The notes under the pieces were generated by a model. The model had not been told where the DNA came from. It did no database searches and saw only the letters and a program-made list of their open reading frames with translations. Positions 19,001-27,630 of a stretch of 64,000 nt of DNA are shown one piece after another. This stretch comes from Clostridia bacterium (GTDB taxonomy: Bacteria; Bacillota; Clostridia; Oscillospirales; CAG-272), in the NCBI GenBank assembly GCA_017937845.1, contig JAGBCV010000026.1, positions 21,323 to 85,322 on the forward strand, written 5' to 3'. Position 1 is the stretch's first letter, and each line of letters begins with the position of its first letter. The translations under genes and the position numbers were made by a program.

Positions 19001-21628
19001 ATGGCAGAAATCAAAGTATACGGTCTGACCGTAAATTACCTCAAAAACCCCTGCGGCATCGATGAAAATCCGACTTTTTCCTACAAAATCGAAAATACCG
19101 AACGCGGAGGCAAGCAAAAGAACCGCAGAGTTCGCGTAACCGAAGCGCTCACGGGCAAAGAGGTCTGGGATAGCGGTGTTGTGGAGACCACGGAACAGCT
19201 CTTTATTCCTTATGCAGGCGAAAAGCTCGCACCTCTCACCAAATATGAATTTACCGTTGACGTAACACTTACAACAGGCGAAACCGCAAGCGAAACAGGC
19301 TCTTTTGTAACAGGTAAGCTCGCTTCTAAATGGGTCGGCAAATGGATCACCAAGCGTTCTGTACGCCGTGAACCCGATGCGTATCCCGCACAGTATCTCA
19401 GAAAGACCTTTGAAATCAAGGAAGGCGCAAAATCCGCATATCTTGCGATCTGCGGTCTTGGCTATTTTGAAAGCTATATCAACGGCAAAAAGACGGGCGA
19501 CGACGTGCTTTCTCCCGCTTTCACACGCTACGATGCAGAATCCATGTACCTCGTTTATGACGTGCTTTCTCTCCTTAAGAAAGGTAAGAACGCAATCGGT
19601 GTGATCCTCGGCAACGGTTGGTATAACTGCTTCACGGAAGACCCGTGGAACACCCGCGCCGCAACATGGAAGCATCTTCCCAAGCTCATTTCCGAGCTTC
19701 ACGTCGTATATGAAGACGGTACGGAAGAGGTTATCGCTTCTGACCCCACGACTTGGAAGGCATCCGCAGGTCCTATCACGTTCAACAGCATCCGTAACGG
19801 TGAATTTTACGATGCGCGCCTTGAGCTTGGCAACTGGACGGAAGCAGATTACGACGATGCAGAGTGGGACGGCACCAAGATCATGAAGAGCCCCGGCGGT
19901 CTTCTCGTCGCTATGGAAATGGAACCCATTCGCGTTCGTAAGATCTTCCCCGCAAAGAAGATGTGGAAGTCTGCAAACGGCTATATCTTTGACGTTGGTC
20001 AGAACCAATCGGGCGTTGGTCTTTTCAAGGTAAGAGGTGCTGAGGGTACGGAGATCAAATTCCGTTATTCCGACGTACTCAAGGAAGACGGCGAGATCGA
20101 TAACTCCGCGATCGGTTGTTTCGTTCGCAGTGGCGAATTTCAGACCGATAAATACATCAAAAAATCCAACGAAGAAGAAACTTGGCATCCTATCTTCACC
20201 TACCACGGCTTTCAGTACGTCGAGGTTTCGGGCATCGATTACGAGCCGAACCTTGATGACGTTTCCGCGATGACGCTTTGCACGGACGTGGAGGATATCG
20301 GTAAGTTTACCTGCTCCGATTCTCTCCTTGACCGCGTTCAGCATCTTTGCCGTTGGTCTACCATCTCCAATATGCACTCCATTCCGACAGACTGTCCGCA
20401 CCGCGAAAAGAACGGCTGGACAGGTGACGTTTCTCTCTCCTCTGAGCAGATGCTCACGAACTTCGGCACACGCGCGTTCCTCGCAAAATGGAGCAGAGAT
20501 ATGAGAATCGCACAGCGTCCCGCAGGTCAGATCCCTTGTGTCGTCCCCTCCACAGGCTGGGGCTACTATGGACTTATGGGTCCCGACTGGTCGAGCGCGC
20601 TTATCAACGTACCCTATAACATTTACGTATACAACGGCGACGTGGAAATGCTCCGCAAGAACTACGACGCCATCAAGCGCAACTGTGACTTCATGGAAAC
20701 CATGACTACGGATTATACCCTCGATTACGGTACGGGCGACTGGTGTCCTCCCTTTGAAGGTCCCGCGATCGGTAAGAATATGGGTAACTACAAATGCCCG
20801 ACAGAGGTTTCCGACACAGGCTTCTTCTATAACGCGGCAAAGCTCGTTGTGAAGATGGCGAAAATGTTCGGCGAGACCGAAGATGAAGCATACTATACCG
20901 AGCTTGCAAACAACATTCGCAAGACCTTCCGTGAAAAATTCTTTGATAAAGAAGAATGTAATGTCATGGGTAACTGTCAGACTGCGACAGCGACGATGCT
21001 CTATTTCGAGCTTTACGACAACGAAGAAGAGCGCGTAGGACTTCTGAACCGCCTCATCAAGCAGATCGAAGAGCAGGATTGGCATCTTGACTTCGGCGTG
21101 CTCGGCAATAAGTTCGTTATGCATTCCCTCGGCTCGATGGGCGAAGGCAACGTCGGTCACAGAATGCTCGCTCAGCGTACGTTCCCGGGTTGCCAGAGAT
21201 GGATCGACCTTGGCGCGACCACTCTTTGGGAATGCTGGAACGGCGGCGGCTCTCATAACCACCATATGTTCTCCGACCTTTCCTCCTTCCTCTATAAGTA
21301 CGTCGGCGGTATCTCTCCCGACGAAAAGGAACCCGGTTTCCGTCATACCATTCTCCGTCCCGCGGTCGATAGCGGTATGGAAAGCGCTTGTGCATCGCAC
21401 GATTCCATGTACGGCGAGGTCGCTTGCTTCTGGGCAAACCGCGACGGCAAGCTCTCTGTCAATATCAAGGTTCCGTTTGGCTGTCATGCTACCCTCTATT
21501 TGCCCAAACATTATATGAATACCCTCAAGGAAGGTGTAAAACCTGCATATCTCCTCGGAAAATTCGGCGAAAACGAAAAAGAATTCTTCGTTGAGCTCGA
21601 ATCCGGCGAATATCAGCTTGGGGAATGA
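19001..21628 (+). CDS. alpha-L-rhamnosidase, GH78
   Basis: 875 residues. It removes terminal alpha-L-rhamnose from plant or microbial polysaccharides and glycosides. The order is that of GH78: an N-terminal beta-sandwich (about 1-120), a lectin-like Bac_rhamnosid_N domain (FEIKEGAKSAYLAICGLGYFESYING region), a beta domain near 290-400, then the (alpha/alpha)6 catalytic barrel with DCPHREKNGWTGDVSLSS carrying the general-acid region, and a C-terminal beta domain. No signal peptide is seen, so it probably acts in the cytosol on imported oligosaccharides. GAAAGGAAG precedes the start. The transposase gene overlaps its last four bases. Confidence 0.93.
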   Translation: MAEIKVYGLTVNYLKNPCGIDENPTFSYKIENTERGGKQKNRRVRVTEALTGKEVWDSGVVETTEQLFIPYAGEKLAPLTKYEFTVDVTLTTGETASETGSFVTGKLASKWVGKWITKRSVRREPDAYPAQYLRKTFEIKEGAKSAYLAICGLGYFESYINGKKTGDDVLSPAFTRYDAESMYLVYDVLSLLKKGKNAIGVILGNGWYNCFTEDPWNTRAATWKHLPKLISELHVVYEDGTEEVIASDPTTWKASAGPITFNSIRNGEFYDARLELGNWTEADYDDAEWDGTKIMKSPGGLLVAMEMEPIRVRKIFPAKKMWKSANGYIFDVGQNQSGVGLFKVRGAEGTEIKFRYSDVLKEDGEIDNSAIGCFVRSGEFQTDKYIKKSNEEETWHPIFTYHGFQYVEVSGIDYEPNLDDVSAMTLCTDVEDIGKFTCSDSLLDRVQHLCRWSTISNMHSIPTDCPHREKNGWTGDVSLSSEQMLTNFGTRAFLAKWSRDMRIAQRPAGQIPCVVPSTGWGYYGLMGPDWSSALINVPYNIYVYNGDVEMLRKNYDAIKRNCDFMETMTTDYTLDYGTGDWCPPFEGPAIGKNMGNYKCPTEVSDTGFFYNAAKLVVKMAKMFGETEDEAYYTELANNIRKTFREKFFDKEECNVMGNCQTATATMLYFELYDNEEERVGLLNRLIKQIEEQDWHLDFGVLGNKFVMHSLGSMGEGNVGHRMLAQRTFPGCQRWIDLGATTLWECWNGGGSHNHHMFSDLSSFLYKYVGGISPDEKEPGFRHTILRPAVDSGMESACASHDSMYGEVACFWANRDGKLSVNIKVPFGCHATLYLPKHYMNTLKEGVKPAYLLGKFGENEKEFFVELESGEYQLGE

Positions 21629-22140
21629 TGAATGACCTTCCCCAAAGAAAGCATCCTCGGTTAAAACATTATGATTACGGAAAAAACGGTTGTTATTTCG
21701 TAACGATATGCACGAAAAAACGAGCACGAATGTTCGGTCATATCGTAGGGCGGGATGCCCTCATCCCGCCGATGATCCGTATTCCGCCACAAATAAAATT
21801 GACCGCCGTGGGCGAAATCGTACAAAAATATATCAATAATATATCGATCGTGTATGATGGCATCAATGTGGATCGTTATGTGATTATGCCCGATCATGTT
21901 CATCTTTTAATTTCTATCAATCGACCATTTGAGCAAAACGGCGGGATGAGGGCATCCCGCCCTACATTGCAAACGATAGTTCTCTCGTTAAAGACAATGG
22001 TTACGAAAGAGCTTGGATATTCTATGTGGCAAGATTCCTTTTTTGAACGGGTTATCCGAAACGAAAAGGGATACCTTGATATTTGGAAATATATTGATGA
22101 AAACCCTGCCGAATGGCGAGGTGAGGGGATATATGACTAA
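21625..22140 (+). CDS. REP-associated tyrosine transposase (Y1/HUH, IS200-like)
   Basis: 171 residues. The start overlaps the rhamnosidase stop (ATGA). It has the NGCYFVTICTKKR strand, the HUH metal-binding motif in MPDHVHLLI (near residue 92), and a candidate nucleophilic tyrosine in the C-terminal helix (GYLDIWKYI). Such proteins nick and mobilise REP palindromes as single-stranded DNA. Two REP hairpins of the GGCGGGATG type are embedded in frame and encode VGRDALIPP and GGMRASRP. There is no TnpB-like partner and no flanking IS end I can define. It is a candidate agent for the REP-type repeats in this window. Confidence 0.88.
   Translation: MMNDLPQRKHPRLKHYDYGKNGCYFVTICTKKRARMFGHIVGRDALIPPMIRIPPQIKLTAVGEIVQKYINNISIVYDGINVDRYVIMPDHVHLLISINRPFEQNGGMRASRPTLQTIVLSLKTMVTKELGYSMWQDSFFERVIRNEKGYLDIWKYIDENPAEWRGEGIYD
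21746..21772. repeat. REP palindrome inside the transposase gene, first copy
   Basis: GTAGGGCGGGATG, loop CCCT, then CATCCCGCC. It is read in frame as part of the transposase. The same unit lies upstream of gyrA's 3' flank at 2208-2236. Confidence 0.7.
21938..21966. repeat. REP palindrome inside the transposase gene, second copy
   Basis: GGCGGGATG, loop AGGG, then CATCCCGCCCTAC, in the opposite orientation to the first copy. It is also read in frame. Confidence 0.7.
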
Positions 22141-22219
22141 AACGGTATGATGTCGATTATCCATGCTCCGTTGAATTTTACAAAAATACATTTTGCCCAT
22201 ATGGGCAAAAGGAGTACCC

Positions 22220-23347
22220 ATGCCCAAAATCATACATACGGCAGATATCCATTTGGATGCGCCGTTTTCCATGTTGGACGTACAAAAGGCACAGGTTCGC
22301 AAAAATGAGCTTCGCGGTGCGTTTTCGTCCCTCATTTTATTTGCTAAAACAGAAAAAGCCGATATGGTCATCATTTCGGGCGACCTTTTTGATAGTGGAT
22401 TCGTAACGAAAGAAACGACTGCGCTTCTCATTTCGCAGTTTGCTTCCTTCCCCGAGTGCCGCTTCATCATCGCGCCCGGCAATCATGACTTTATCTCTCA
22501 GCGCAGTCCGTATAAAAAAGAAATGTTCCCTCCGAACGTATATATCTTTGAGGACGAAAAGATCACGCATTTTTCGTTCCCCGATATCGGCGTGGACGTT
22601 TACGGTTATGCGTTTACCTCTGAAAAATATACGGAAAATCCGCTTGCCTCCGTCGTTCCGCTTGACCGCGGACGCATCAACATCTTGGCGGCGCACGCTG
22701 ACCTTGTCGGCAAATCGGATTCCTGTCCCCTGACCCCTGCCGATATCGCGCGCAGCGGCTTTGACTACGTTGCTCTCGGTCATATCCACAAGGGCGGTGA
22801 GGTCAAGGTATCGGGCGATACGTATTATGCGTACAGCGGATGCCTTGAGGGTCGTTCGTTTGACGAATGCGGTGTCAAGGGCGTTCTCGTTTGTGAATTT
22901 TCCAAGCAGGCGGGACATCTTTCCGCATCCTTTGCAAACCGCAGACTTTGCAAGCGCCGTTATGAAAAGATGAACGTAGATATCACAGGCGTGGATTCCA
23001 CAGAGGCGCTGATCGAGCGTCTGCGCGGCGCGCTTACGGAAGCGGGCTTCGGTTCGGACGTGCTTCTTCGTATGCGTCTGACAGGCAGAATTTCGCCCGA
23101 AATCACATTGAATCTCAAAGCCGTCACCGCGCAAGCGCTCGGACTCTTTTATCTGGAGCTTGAAAACGACGCGATGCCGCTTTTGAATCCCGAGGAGCTG
23201 AAAAACGATATCTCCATTCGCGGTGCGCTTTACCGCGAGCTGATGCCCATGCTGGAAAGCGAAAACGAGGAAGAAAGACAGCTTGCCGCCGATGCGCTTC
23301 GTCTTGGACTTGCCGCGCTCGATGGCAATGATGTGGTCGATTTTTAA
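22220..23347 (+). CDS. SbcD/YhaO-type DNA repair metallophosphoesterase
   Basis: 375 residues from ATG 22220, with AAAGGAG seven bases upstream. Calcineurin-like motifs occur in order: HTADIHLDAP (6-15), SGDLFD, PGNHD, AAHAD and GHIH. This is the nuclease module of the Mre11/SbcD class; B. subtilis YhaO is the nearest architecture by length and by the HTADIHLDAPF opening. The usual ATPase partner (SbcC/YhaN, over 900 residues) is not adjacent, which is notable because they normally form an operon. The C-terminal 120 residues form a capping domain. Function as an exonuclease is by family only. Confidence 0.85.
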   Translation: MPKIIHTADIHLDAPFSMLDVQKAQVRKNELRGAFSSLILFAKTEKADMVIISGDLFDSGFVTKETTALLISQFASFPECRFIIAPGNHDFISQRSPYKKEMFPPNVYIFEDEKITHFSFPDIGVDVYGYAFTSEKYTENPLASVVPLDRGRINILAAHADLVGKSDSCPLTPADIARSGFDYVALGHIHKGGEVKVSGDTYYAYSGCLEGRSFDECGVKGVLVCEFSKQAGHLSASFANRRLCKRRYEKMNVDITGVDSTEALIERLRGALTEAGFGSDVLLRMRLTGRISPEITLNLKAVTAQALGLFYLELENDAMPLLNPEELKNDISIRGALYRELMPMLESENEEERQLAADALRLGLAALDGNDVVDF

Positions 23348-23444
23348 GCGATATTTTCTAATTGTTTTCAAAAAATTTATAATTTGGGAATCCCTTGTTT
23401 ATATTTTCATGGTATATTGAAAGTAGAGCAGGGAGAACCTCTGT

Positions 23445-23485
23445 GGTGCTTGGGATACGGTGATCTTCTCCGATATCCAAGCGCC
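23445..23485 (+). promoter_or_regulatory. long hairpin in the leader of the M24 peptidase gene
   Basis: GGTGCTTGGGATACGG (23445-23460) pairs with CCGATATCCAAGCGCC (23470-23485), about 13 of 16 positions, with a 9-base loop. It ends 25 bases before the start codon. No poly-U follows, so it is not a simple terminator. Its function is unknown. Confidence 0.4.
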
Positions 23486-23510
23486 GCATCGAATAGAAAG
23501 GTTATTTACT

Positions 23511-24563
23511 ATGACTCGTGTTGAAAAAATCCAAAAGCATTTCCCTGCGGGGGTCGATGCTTTTATCACCTCCAACGAGAAAACTTGTCTTTATATTTCC
23601 GAGTTCCTTTTTCATGACGGTATGCTTTTCGTGACCAAGGACGACGCGACCATCTTCACCGATTTTCGTTATCTCGAAGCGGCTGAGCAGGAAGCTGTCG
23701 GCTGTAAGGTGACGGTTGCGCCCCGTTTCGACGAGATCCGCAAGATCATTGCCGAAAAGGACATCAAGACCATCGGTTATGAGGACGATCTTCTCGTCGT
23801 TGCCGAGCTTGAAAAGCTCAAAAAGGAATTTCCTTGTGAATTTGTTCCGATGGGCGGTATCGTCCGCGAGATCGCGGAATACAAGGACGAAAACGAAATG
23901 GCTCTCGTCAGAGCGGCTCAGCAGATCACGGACGACGCTTTCGCGGCGCTCCTTCCGCTTCTCCGTCCCGATATGAAAGAGACCGACGTTGCGGCTGAGA
24001 TCGAATATCAGATGAAAAAGCGCGGTGCCTCGGGTACGAGCTTTGATACCATCGCCGTTTCGGGTACGAATTCTGCCCGCCCCCATGGCGTTCCCCGTCC
24101 CGTGACCCTTGAAAAAGGCTTCCTCACGATGGACTTCGGTTGCTACTTTAAGGGCTATGCGTCCGATATGACCCGTACGGTCGTCATCGGTAAGGCAGAT
24201 GCAGAGATGAAAAAGGTATATAACACCGTCCTTGAAGCACAGCTCGCCGCCATTGGTGCTGTTCGTGAAGGCATGACGGGCGCTGAGCTTGACAAGGTCG
24301 CCCGCGATATCATCTATGGAGCCGGCTATGAGGGCTGCTTCGGTCACGGTCTTGGTCATGGCGTTGGTATTTATATCCATGAAAACCCCAGAGTTTCCGC
24401 CGCAGGCAAGAAGCCGCTGACCAAGGGACATATTTTCACCATCGAACCGGGCATCTATTTGAAGGGAAAATATGGCGTTCGTATCGAGGATATGATCCAA
24501 ATGACCGAAAACGGACCCCTTGATATCACAAAAAGCCCGAAAGATCTCATAGAAATCGTATAA
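23511..24563 (+). CDS. Xaa-Pro aminopeptidase-like M24 metallopeptidase
   Basis: 350 residues from ATG 23511 (MTRVEKIQKHF), with AAAGG 10 bases before. The N-terminal creatinase-like domain spans about 1-125. The pita-bread catalytic domain follows. Metal ligands are visible in MDFGCYFKGYASDMTRT (two Asp), GHGLGHGVG (His), TIEPGIYL (Glu) and RIEDMIQM (Glu). It probably trims X-Pro dipeptides during peptide turnover. Placement directly before efp is the common Firmicute pairing of a PepQ/YqhT-type gene with elongation factor P. Confidence 0.92.
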   Translation: MTRVEKIQKHFPAGVDAFITSNEKTCLYISEFLFHDGMLFVTKDDATIFTDFRYLEAAEQEAVGCKVTVAPRFDEIRKIIAEKDIKTIGYEDDLLVVAELEKLKKEFPCEFVPMGGIVREIAEYKDENEMALVRAAQQITDDAFAALLPLLRPDMKETDVAAEIEYQMKKRGASGTSFDTIAVSGTNSARPHGVPRPVTLEKGFLTMDFGCYFKGYASDMTRTVVIGKADAEMKKVYNTVLEAQLAAIGAVREGMTGAELDKVARDIIYGAGYEGCFGHGLGHGVGIYIHENPRVSAAGKKPLTKGHIFTIEPGIYLKGKYGVRIEDMIQMTENGPLDITKSPKDLIEIV

Positions 24564-24599
24564 AATCTTATATTTTACGCACAAAATATGAAAAACCAC

Positions 24600-24628
24600 T
24601 TGATATTTTTCGCATTTTGCGTTACAAT
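24600..24628 (+). promoter_or_regulatory. promoter of efp
   Basis: TTGATA (24600-24605), 17-base spacer, TACAAT (24623-24628), 55 bases before the efp start. Confidence 0.6.
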
Positions 24629-24683
24629 GTAAAGTGATAGAACTATATTCAATCAGACATATACTTTTGGAGGTATTATTATT

Positions 24684-25241
24684 ATGGTAATCGCAGGCGA
24701 TTTTAAGAACGGTGTAACATTTGAAATGGACGGTAACGTAATGCAGGTTATCGAATTCCAGCACGTTAAACCCGGTAAGGGCGCAGCATTCGTTCGTACA
24801 AAACTTCGTAACGTCATTTCCGGTGCTGTAACCGAAACCACATTCAACCCCACAGACAAATTCCCGCCCGCAATCGTTGAAAGACGCGATATGCAGTACA
24901 GCTACAACGACGGCGACCTTTACTACTTCATGGATATGGAAACCTTTGAACAGATTCCCGTTTCGAAGGATCTTCTTCCCGACAGCTTCAAGTTCGTTAA
25001 GGAAGAAATGATGTGCCGCCTTGTTTCCTACAAGGGTAACGTATTCAGCGTAGAACCCCCCATGTTCGTTGAGCTCGAAGTTGTTGCAACAGAACCCGGC
25101 TTCAAGGGTAACACTGCTACCGGTACAACTAAGCCCGCAACTCTCGAAACAGGCGCAGTTGTTAAGGTTCCGCTCTTCATCGACAACGGCACCAAGCTCC
25201 GTATCGACACCAGAACAGGCGAATACATCGAAAGAGTTTAA
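24684..25241 (+). CDS. efp: translation elongation factor P
   Basis: 185 residues, the exact usual length. EF-P enters the ribosomal E site and relieves stalling at polyproline. Domain I has the loop [13 protein letters not shown], with Lys32 at the tip position that is modified in many bacteria. The OB domains II and III follow, ending with [18 protein letters not shown] precedes the start. It has its own promoter but follows the M24 peptidase, and the CD1247-like gene comes 85 bases downstream, probably in the same transcript, which ends at the terminator at 25790. Confidence 0.97.
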   Translation: MVIAGDFKNGVTFEMDGNVMQVIEFQHVKPGKGAAFVRTKLRNVISGAVTETTFNPTDKFPPAIVERRDMQYSYNDGDLYYFMDMETFEQIPVSKDLLPDSFKFVKEEMMCRLVSYKGNVFSVEPPMFVELEVVATEPGFKGNTATGTTKPATLETGAVVKVPLFIDNGTKLRIDTRTGEYIERV

Positions 25242-25326
25242 TTTTTCGCCCTTGTTCCTGCCGTTTTCGGCATAAAATTCAAATGAAAGGATATCATGCC
25301 CGCGCATGGTATAAAGGTTCAACATC

Positions 25327-25767
25327 ATGAACATTTCCGAAAAAGTTGCTTACATCAAAGGTCTTGCAGAAGGTCTTAACTGCGACGATAAAGTTGTTTC
25401 CGCGATCCTCGACGTTCTCGGCGATATCGCAAATGCAATCGGCGGTCTGAAGGAAGACACCGAATATCTCGAATCCTACATCGAAGAGATCGACGAAGAC
25501 CTCGGCGCTCTCGAAGAGGATTACTACGAGATCGACGAAGACGATTGTGATTGCTGCGATTGCGACGATGACGACTGCGACTGCTGCGATGATGATTTTA
25601 TCGAAGTAGAATGCCCTGCTTGCGGCGACACCATCTGCCTTGATGAGGAAATCGACCCCAGCCACGTTATTTGCCCCGCTTGCGGTGCAGAATTCACCTG
25701 CGTTTGCGATTGCTGCGACGAAGATGACGAAGAAGAATGTGACTGCGGTTGCCACGATCACGAATAA
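25327..25767 (+). CDS. CD1247-like acidic, cysteine-rich zinc-ribbon protein
   Basis: 146 residues. The N-terminal 60 residues (MNISEKVAYIKGLAEGLN opening) form predicted helices matching the CD1247 N-terminal domain found next to efp in many Clostridia. A run of Asp, Cys and Glu follows (about 70-90). Then comes a rubredoxin-like zinc ribbon with two CPACG motifs (about 97-122), and a final Cys/Asp/His-rich tail. Sixteen or more cysteines with many acidic residues suggest metal binding. The function is unknown. AAAGG lies 10 bases upstream. Confidence 0.82.
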   Translation: MNISEKVAYIKGLAEGLNCDDKVVSAILDVLGDIANAIGGLKEDTEYLESYIEEIDEDLGALEEDYYEIDEDDCDCCDCDDDDCDCCDDDFIEVECPACGDTICLDEEIDPSHVICPACGAEFTCVCDCCDEDDEEECDCGCHDHE

Positions 25768-25789
25768 TTCTTTGATTTGAACAATATTC

Positions 25790-25815
25790 AAAAAGCCGTC
25801 TCATGACGGCTTTTT
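25790..25815 (+). terminator. intrinsic terminator after the efp transcript
   Basis: AAAAAGCCGTC, loop, GACGGCTTTTT. It overlaps a TTGAACAATATTCAA motif at 25777-25791. Confidence 0.85.
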
Positions 25816-25865
25816 GTAAGAGTAAAGAAAACTTTGCAAAAATAAAATAAAGTAGGGAGAATCCT

Positions 25866-27023
25866 ATGAATACAAATTCCGTAAAAAAATACGCAAAAAT
25901 TGCAGTCATTGTGGTTGCGGCGGTGCTTGTGTTTGCTCTCTTGTGCTTTGGACTTTCCAAGTTGTTGGATGTTTCGTTCAGCAAGGGTCAAATCATTGCC
26001 GAATACGATGGCGAATCCGTTTATGATGCGGATGTGCAGGATATCATCAACTATAATTTGATCACAAAGTACGATAGCACCACCACAGAAGCGGGCTTGA
26101 ATCAGATCATGCAGGAGGCTGTCGTAACTTACGTTCGTTATAGAGCGATGGAGATCGACCTTGCCAAAAAGGGTTATACCATCGACGAAGATGAATTGGA
26201 TAAGACCTTTAAGGAAGCAAAAAAGGAAATTGAAAAGACTCAGAAGTACAGCGAGTGGTGCGAAATGCATCGTGTTTCCAAGGATTTCCTGAAAGACGAG
26301 CTTCGCAGATATGCGCTCGCGGCTCTTTATAACGATGTCATCGAAAGCGACATCAAGGTAACGGAAGCAGAAGCGCGTGAATATTATGCACTGAATGCGA
26401 TCTCAAAATACAAATTGCCCGCAGGTTACTACTGGACCGCAACCCTTCGCCCTGTGAAGAACATCGCTGACCAGACGGAAACCACACAGGCTAAGGCGGA
26501 AATGCAAGCTTATCTTGAAAAGATCAAGAACGGCGAAATGACCTTTGAAGACGTGGATAAGGAATTGAACGCCAAATATCCCGCTTCCGAATATCCGTCC
26601 GCGATCTATGATGGGGAAGACTCCACGGCGATCGATACTATGTACCAATTCATCGACGAAAAGGATTTCCAAAACCTTTTGACGACCATCGACACCACAT
26701 ACAAGGATAGAGATCTGAATGCAGACCCCAAATCTGAGGCATATAACAATTATATGTCTTATCTCGGCGCAACCTTTGAAGCGAAAGTACACTACGCGCT
26801 GAAAAATATGGAGGTTGGCGACGTTTGGGAAACTCCTTTTGAAAGCTTCGTCGGTTATTACATCATTCGTCTTGACAGAATCGAAACCCAGAATGCCTTT
26901 GTTCCTTATGAAGAGGTTTCCGGTGCGATCATCGAAAGCTTGATGGCAGAAAAGCTTCAAAATGAATTTTTGGAATATATGGTCGATCTTGAAACGAAAT
27001 ACAAGATCTCGTACAATTTCTAA
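25866..27023 (+). CDS. membrane-anchored SurA/PrsA-like foldase
   Basis: 385 residues. A single hydrophobic helix at about 11-35 anchors the protein, with the rest outside the membrane. Residues about 45-165 resemble the SurA N-terminal chaperone domain (IAEYDGESVYDADVQDIINYN). The C-terminal part (EVGDVWETPFESFVGYYIIRLDRI) resembles the end of a parvulin peptidyl-prolyl isomerase domain. It probably assists folding of secreted proteins. There is no lipobox, unlike PrsA. GGGAGA precedes the start. It ends at the strong terminator at 27033. Confidence 0.8.
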   Translation: MNTNSVKKYAKIAVIVVAAVLVFALLCFGLSKLLDVSFSKGQIIAEYDGESVYDADVQDIINYNLITKYDSTTTEAGLNQIMQEAVVTYVRYRAMEIDLAKKGYTIDEDELDKTFKEAKKEIEKTQKYSEWCEMHRVSKDFLKDELRRYALAALYNDVIESDIKVTEAEAREYYALNAISKYKLPAGYYWTATLRPVKNIADQTETTQAKAEMQAYLEKIKNGEMTFEDVDKELNAKYPASEYPSAIYDGEDSTAIDTMYQFIDEKDFQNLLTTIDTTYKDRDLNADPKSEAYNNYMSYLGATFEAKVHYALKNMEVGDVWETPFESFVGYYIIRLDRIETQNAFVPYEEVSGAIIESLMAEKLQNEFLEYMVDLETKYKISYNF

Positions 27024-27032
27024 TGCCTATAT

Positions 27033-27067
27033 AAAAACCGCTCGGTTCAAAGAACCGAGCGGTTTTT
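27033..27067. terminator. bidirectional intrinsic terminator
   Basis: AAAAACCGCTCGGTT, loop CAAAG, AACCGAGCGGTTTTT, between convergent genes (SurA-like on plus, membrane protein on minus). Confidence 0.9.
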
Positions 27068-27088
27068 GTTATCATGGAAATATTCGCA

Positions 27089-27559
27089 TTACTTGCCAAT
27101 GAAAAACGACAAGACGACGACCACGAGAAGAGCGAGAGAGCCGAGAATGATGGGGATCAAAGAGTCCTCGTTATCACCGAACTGCTTTCGGGAGCGTTCT
27201 TCTTTTTCTTTTGCAATGTAAACACGAGTGCTGTCATCAATGATGATCTTGCCGTTTGCTTCGGTCTTCATATCGCAAATGGTGACCAAATTACGCAAGG
27301 AAGCTGATTTTTTCAGCTTGGCGATGGCGCTAACGTTGTTTTCCTGACTGAGCTCAACTAAGGTTTTAGCGCTTTCTTCGTCGATCGCTTCTGCGCTTCG
27401 GATGGCGCGCACGAAGGAGCCGATGACGCGGCGCTGATAATATACGGCGATGAATGCGATGATCAAACCGAACGCGAGCGCCATGATGATAAATTGGATG
27501 CTGACCATCGCGTCGCTGTCGGTTCTGAAAAAGTCTAATTTATCGATAAAATCTTTCAT
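27089..27559 (-). CDS. two-helix membrane protein downstream of parB
   Basis: 156 residues, with CAGGAGG upstream. Hydrophobic helices lie at about 20-42 (VSIQFIIMALAFGLIIAFIAV) and 133-153 (LIPIILGSLALLVVVVLSFF). The segment between is charged and probably cytosolic. I recognise no named family, though Clostridia often encode small membrane proteins of unknown function beside parB. It is probably the last gene of the mnmG-rsmG-parAB transcript. Confidence 0.75.
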   Translation of the reverse strand: MKDFIDKLDFFRTDSDAMVSIQFIIMALAFGLIIAFIAVYYQRRVIGSFVRAIRSAEAIDEESAKTLVELSQENNVSAIAKLKKSASLRNLVTICDMKTEANGKIIIDDSTRVYIAKEKEERSRKQFGDNEDSLIPIILGSLALLVVVVLSFFIGK

Positions 27560-27630
27560 AAAAAGAATCCTCCTGCCGCATTTGCGGCAAATATAAAATG
27601 AGAATCAAATGCTATTTCTCAAATTGTGGA

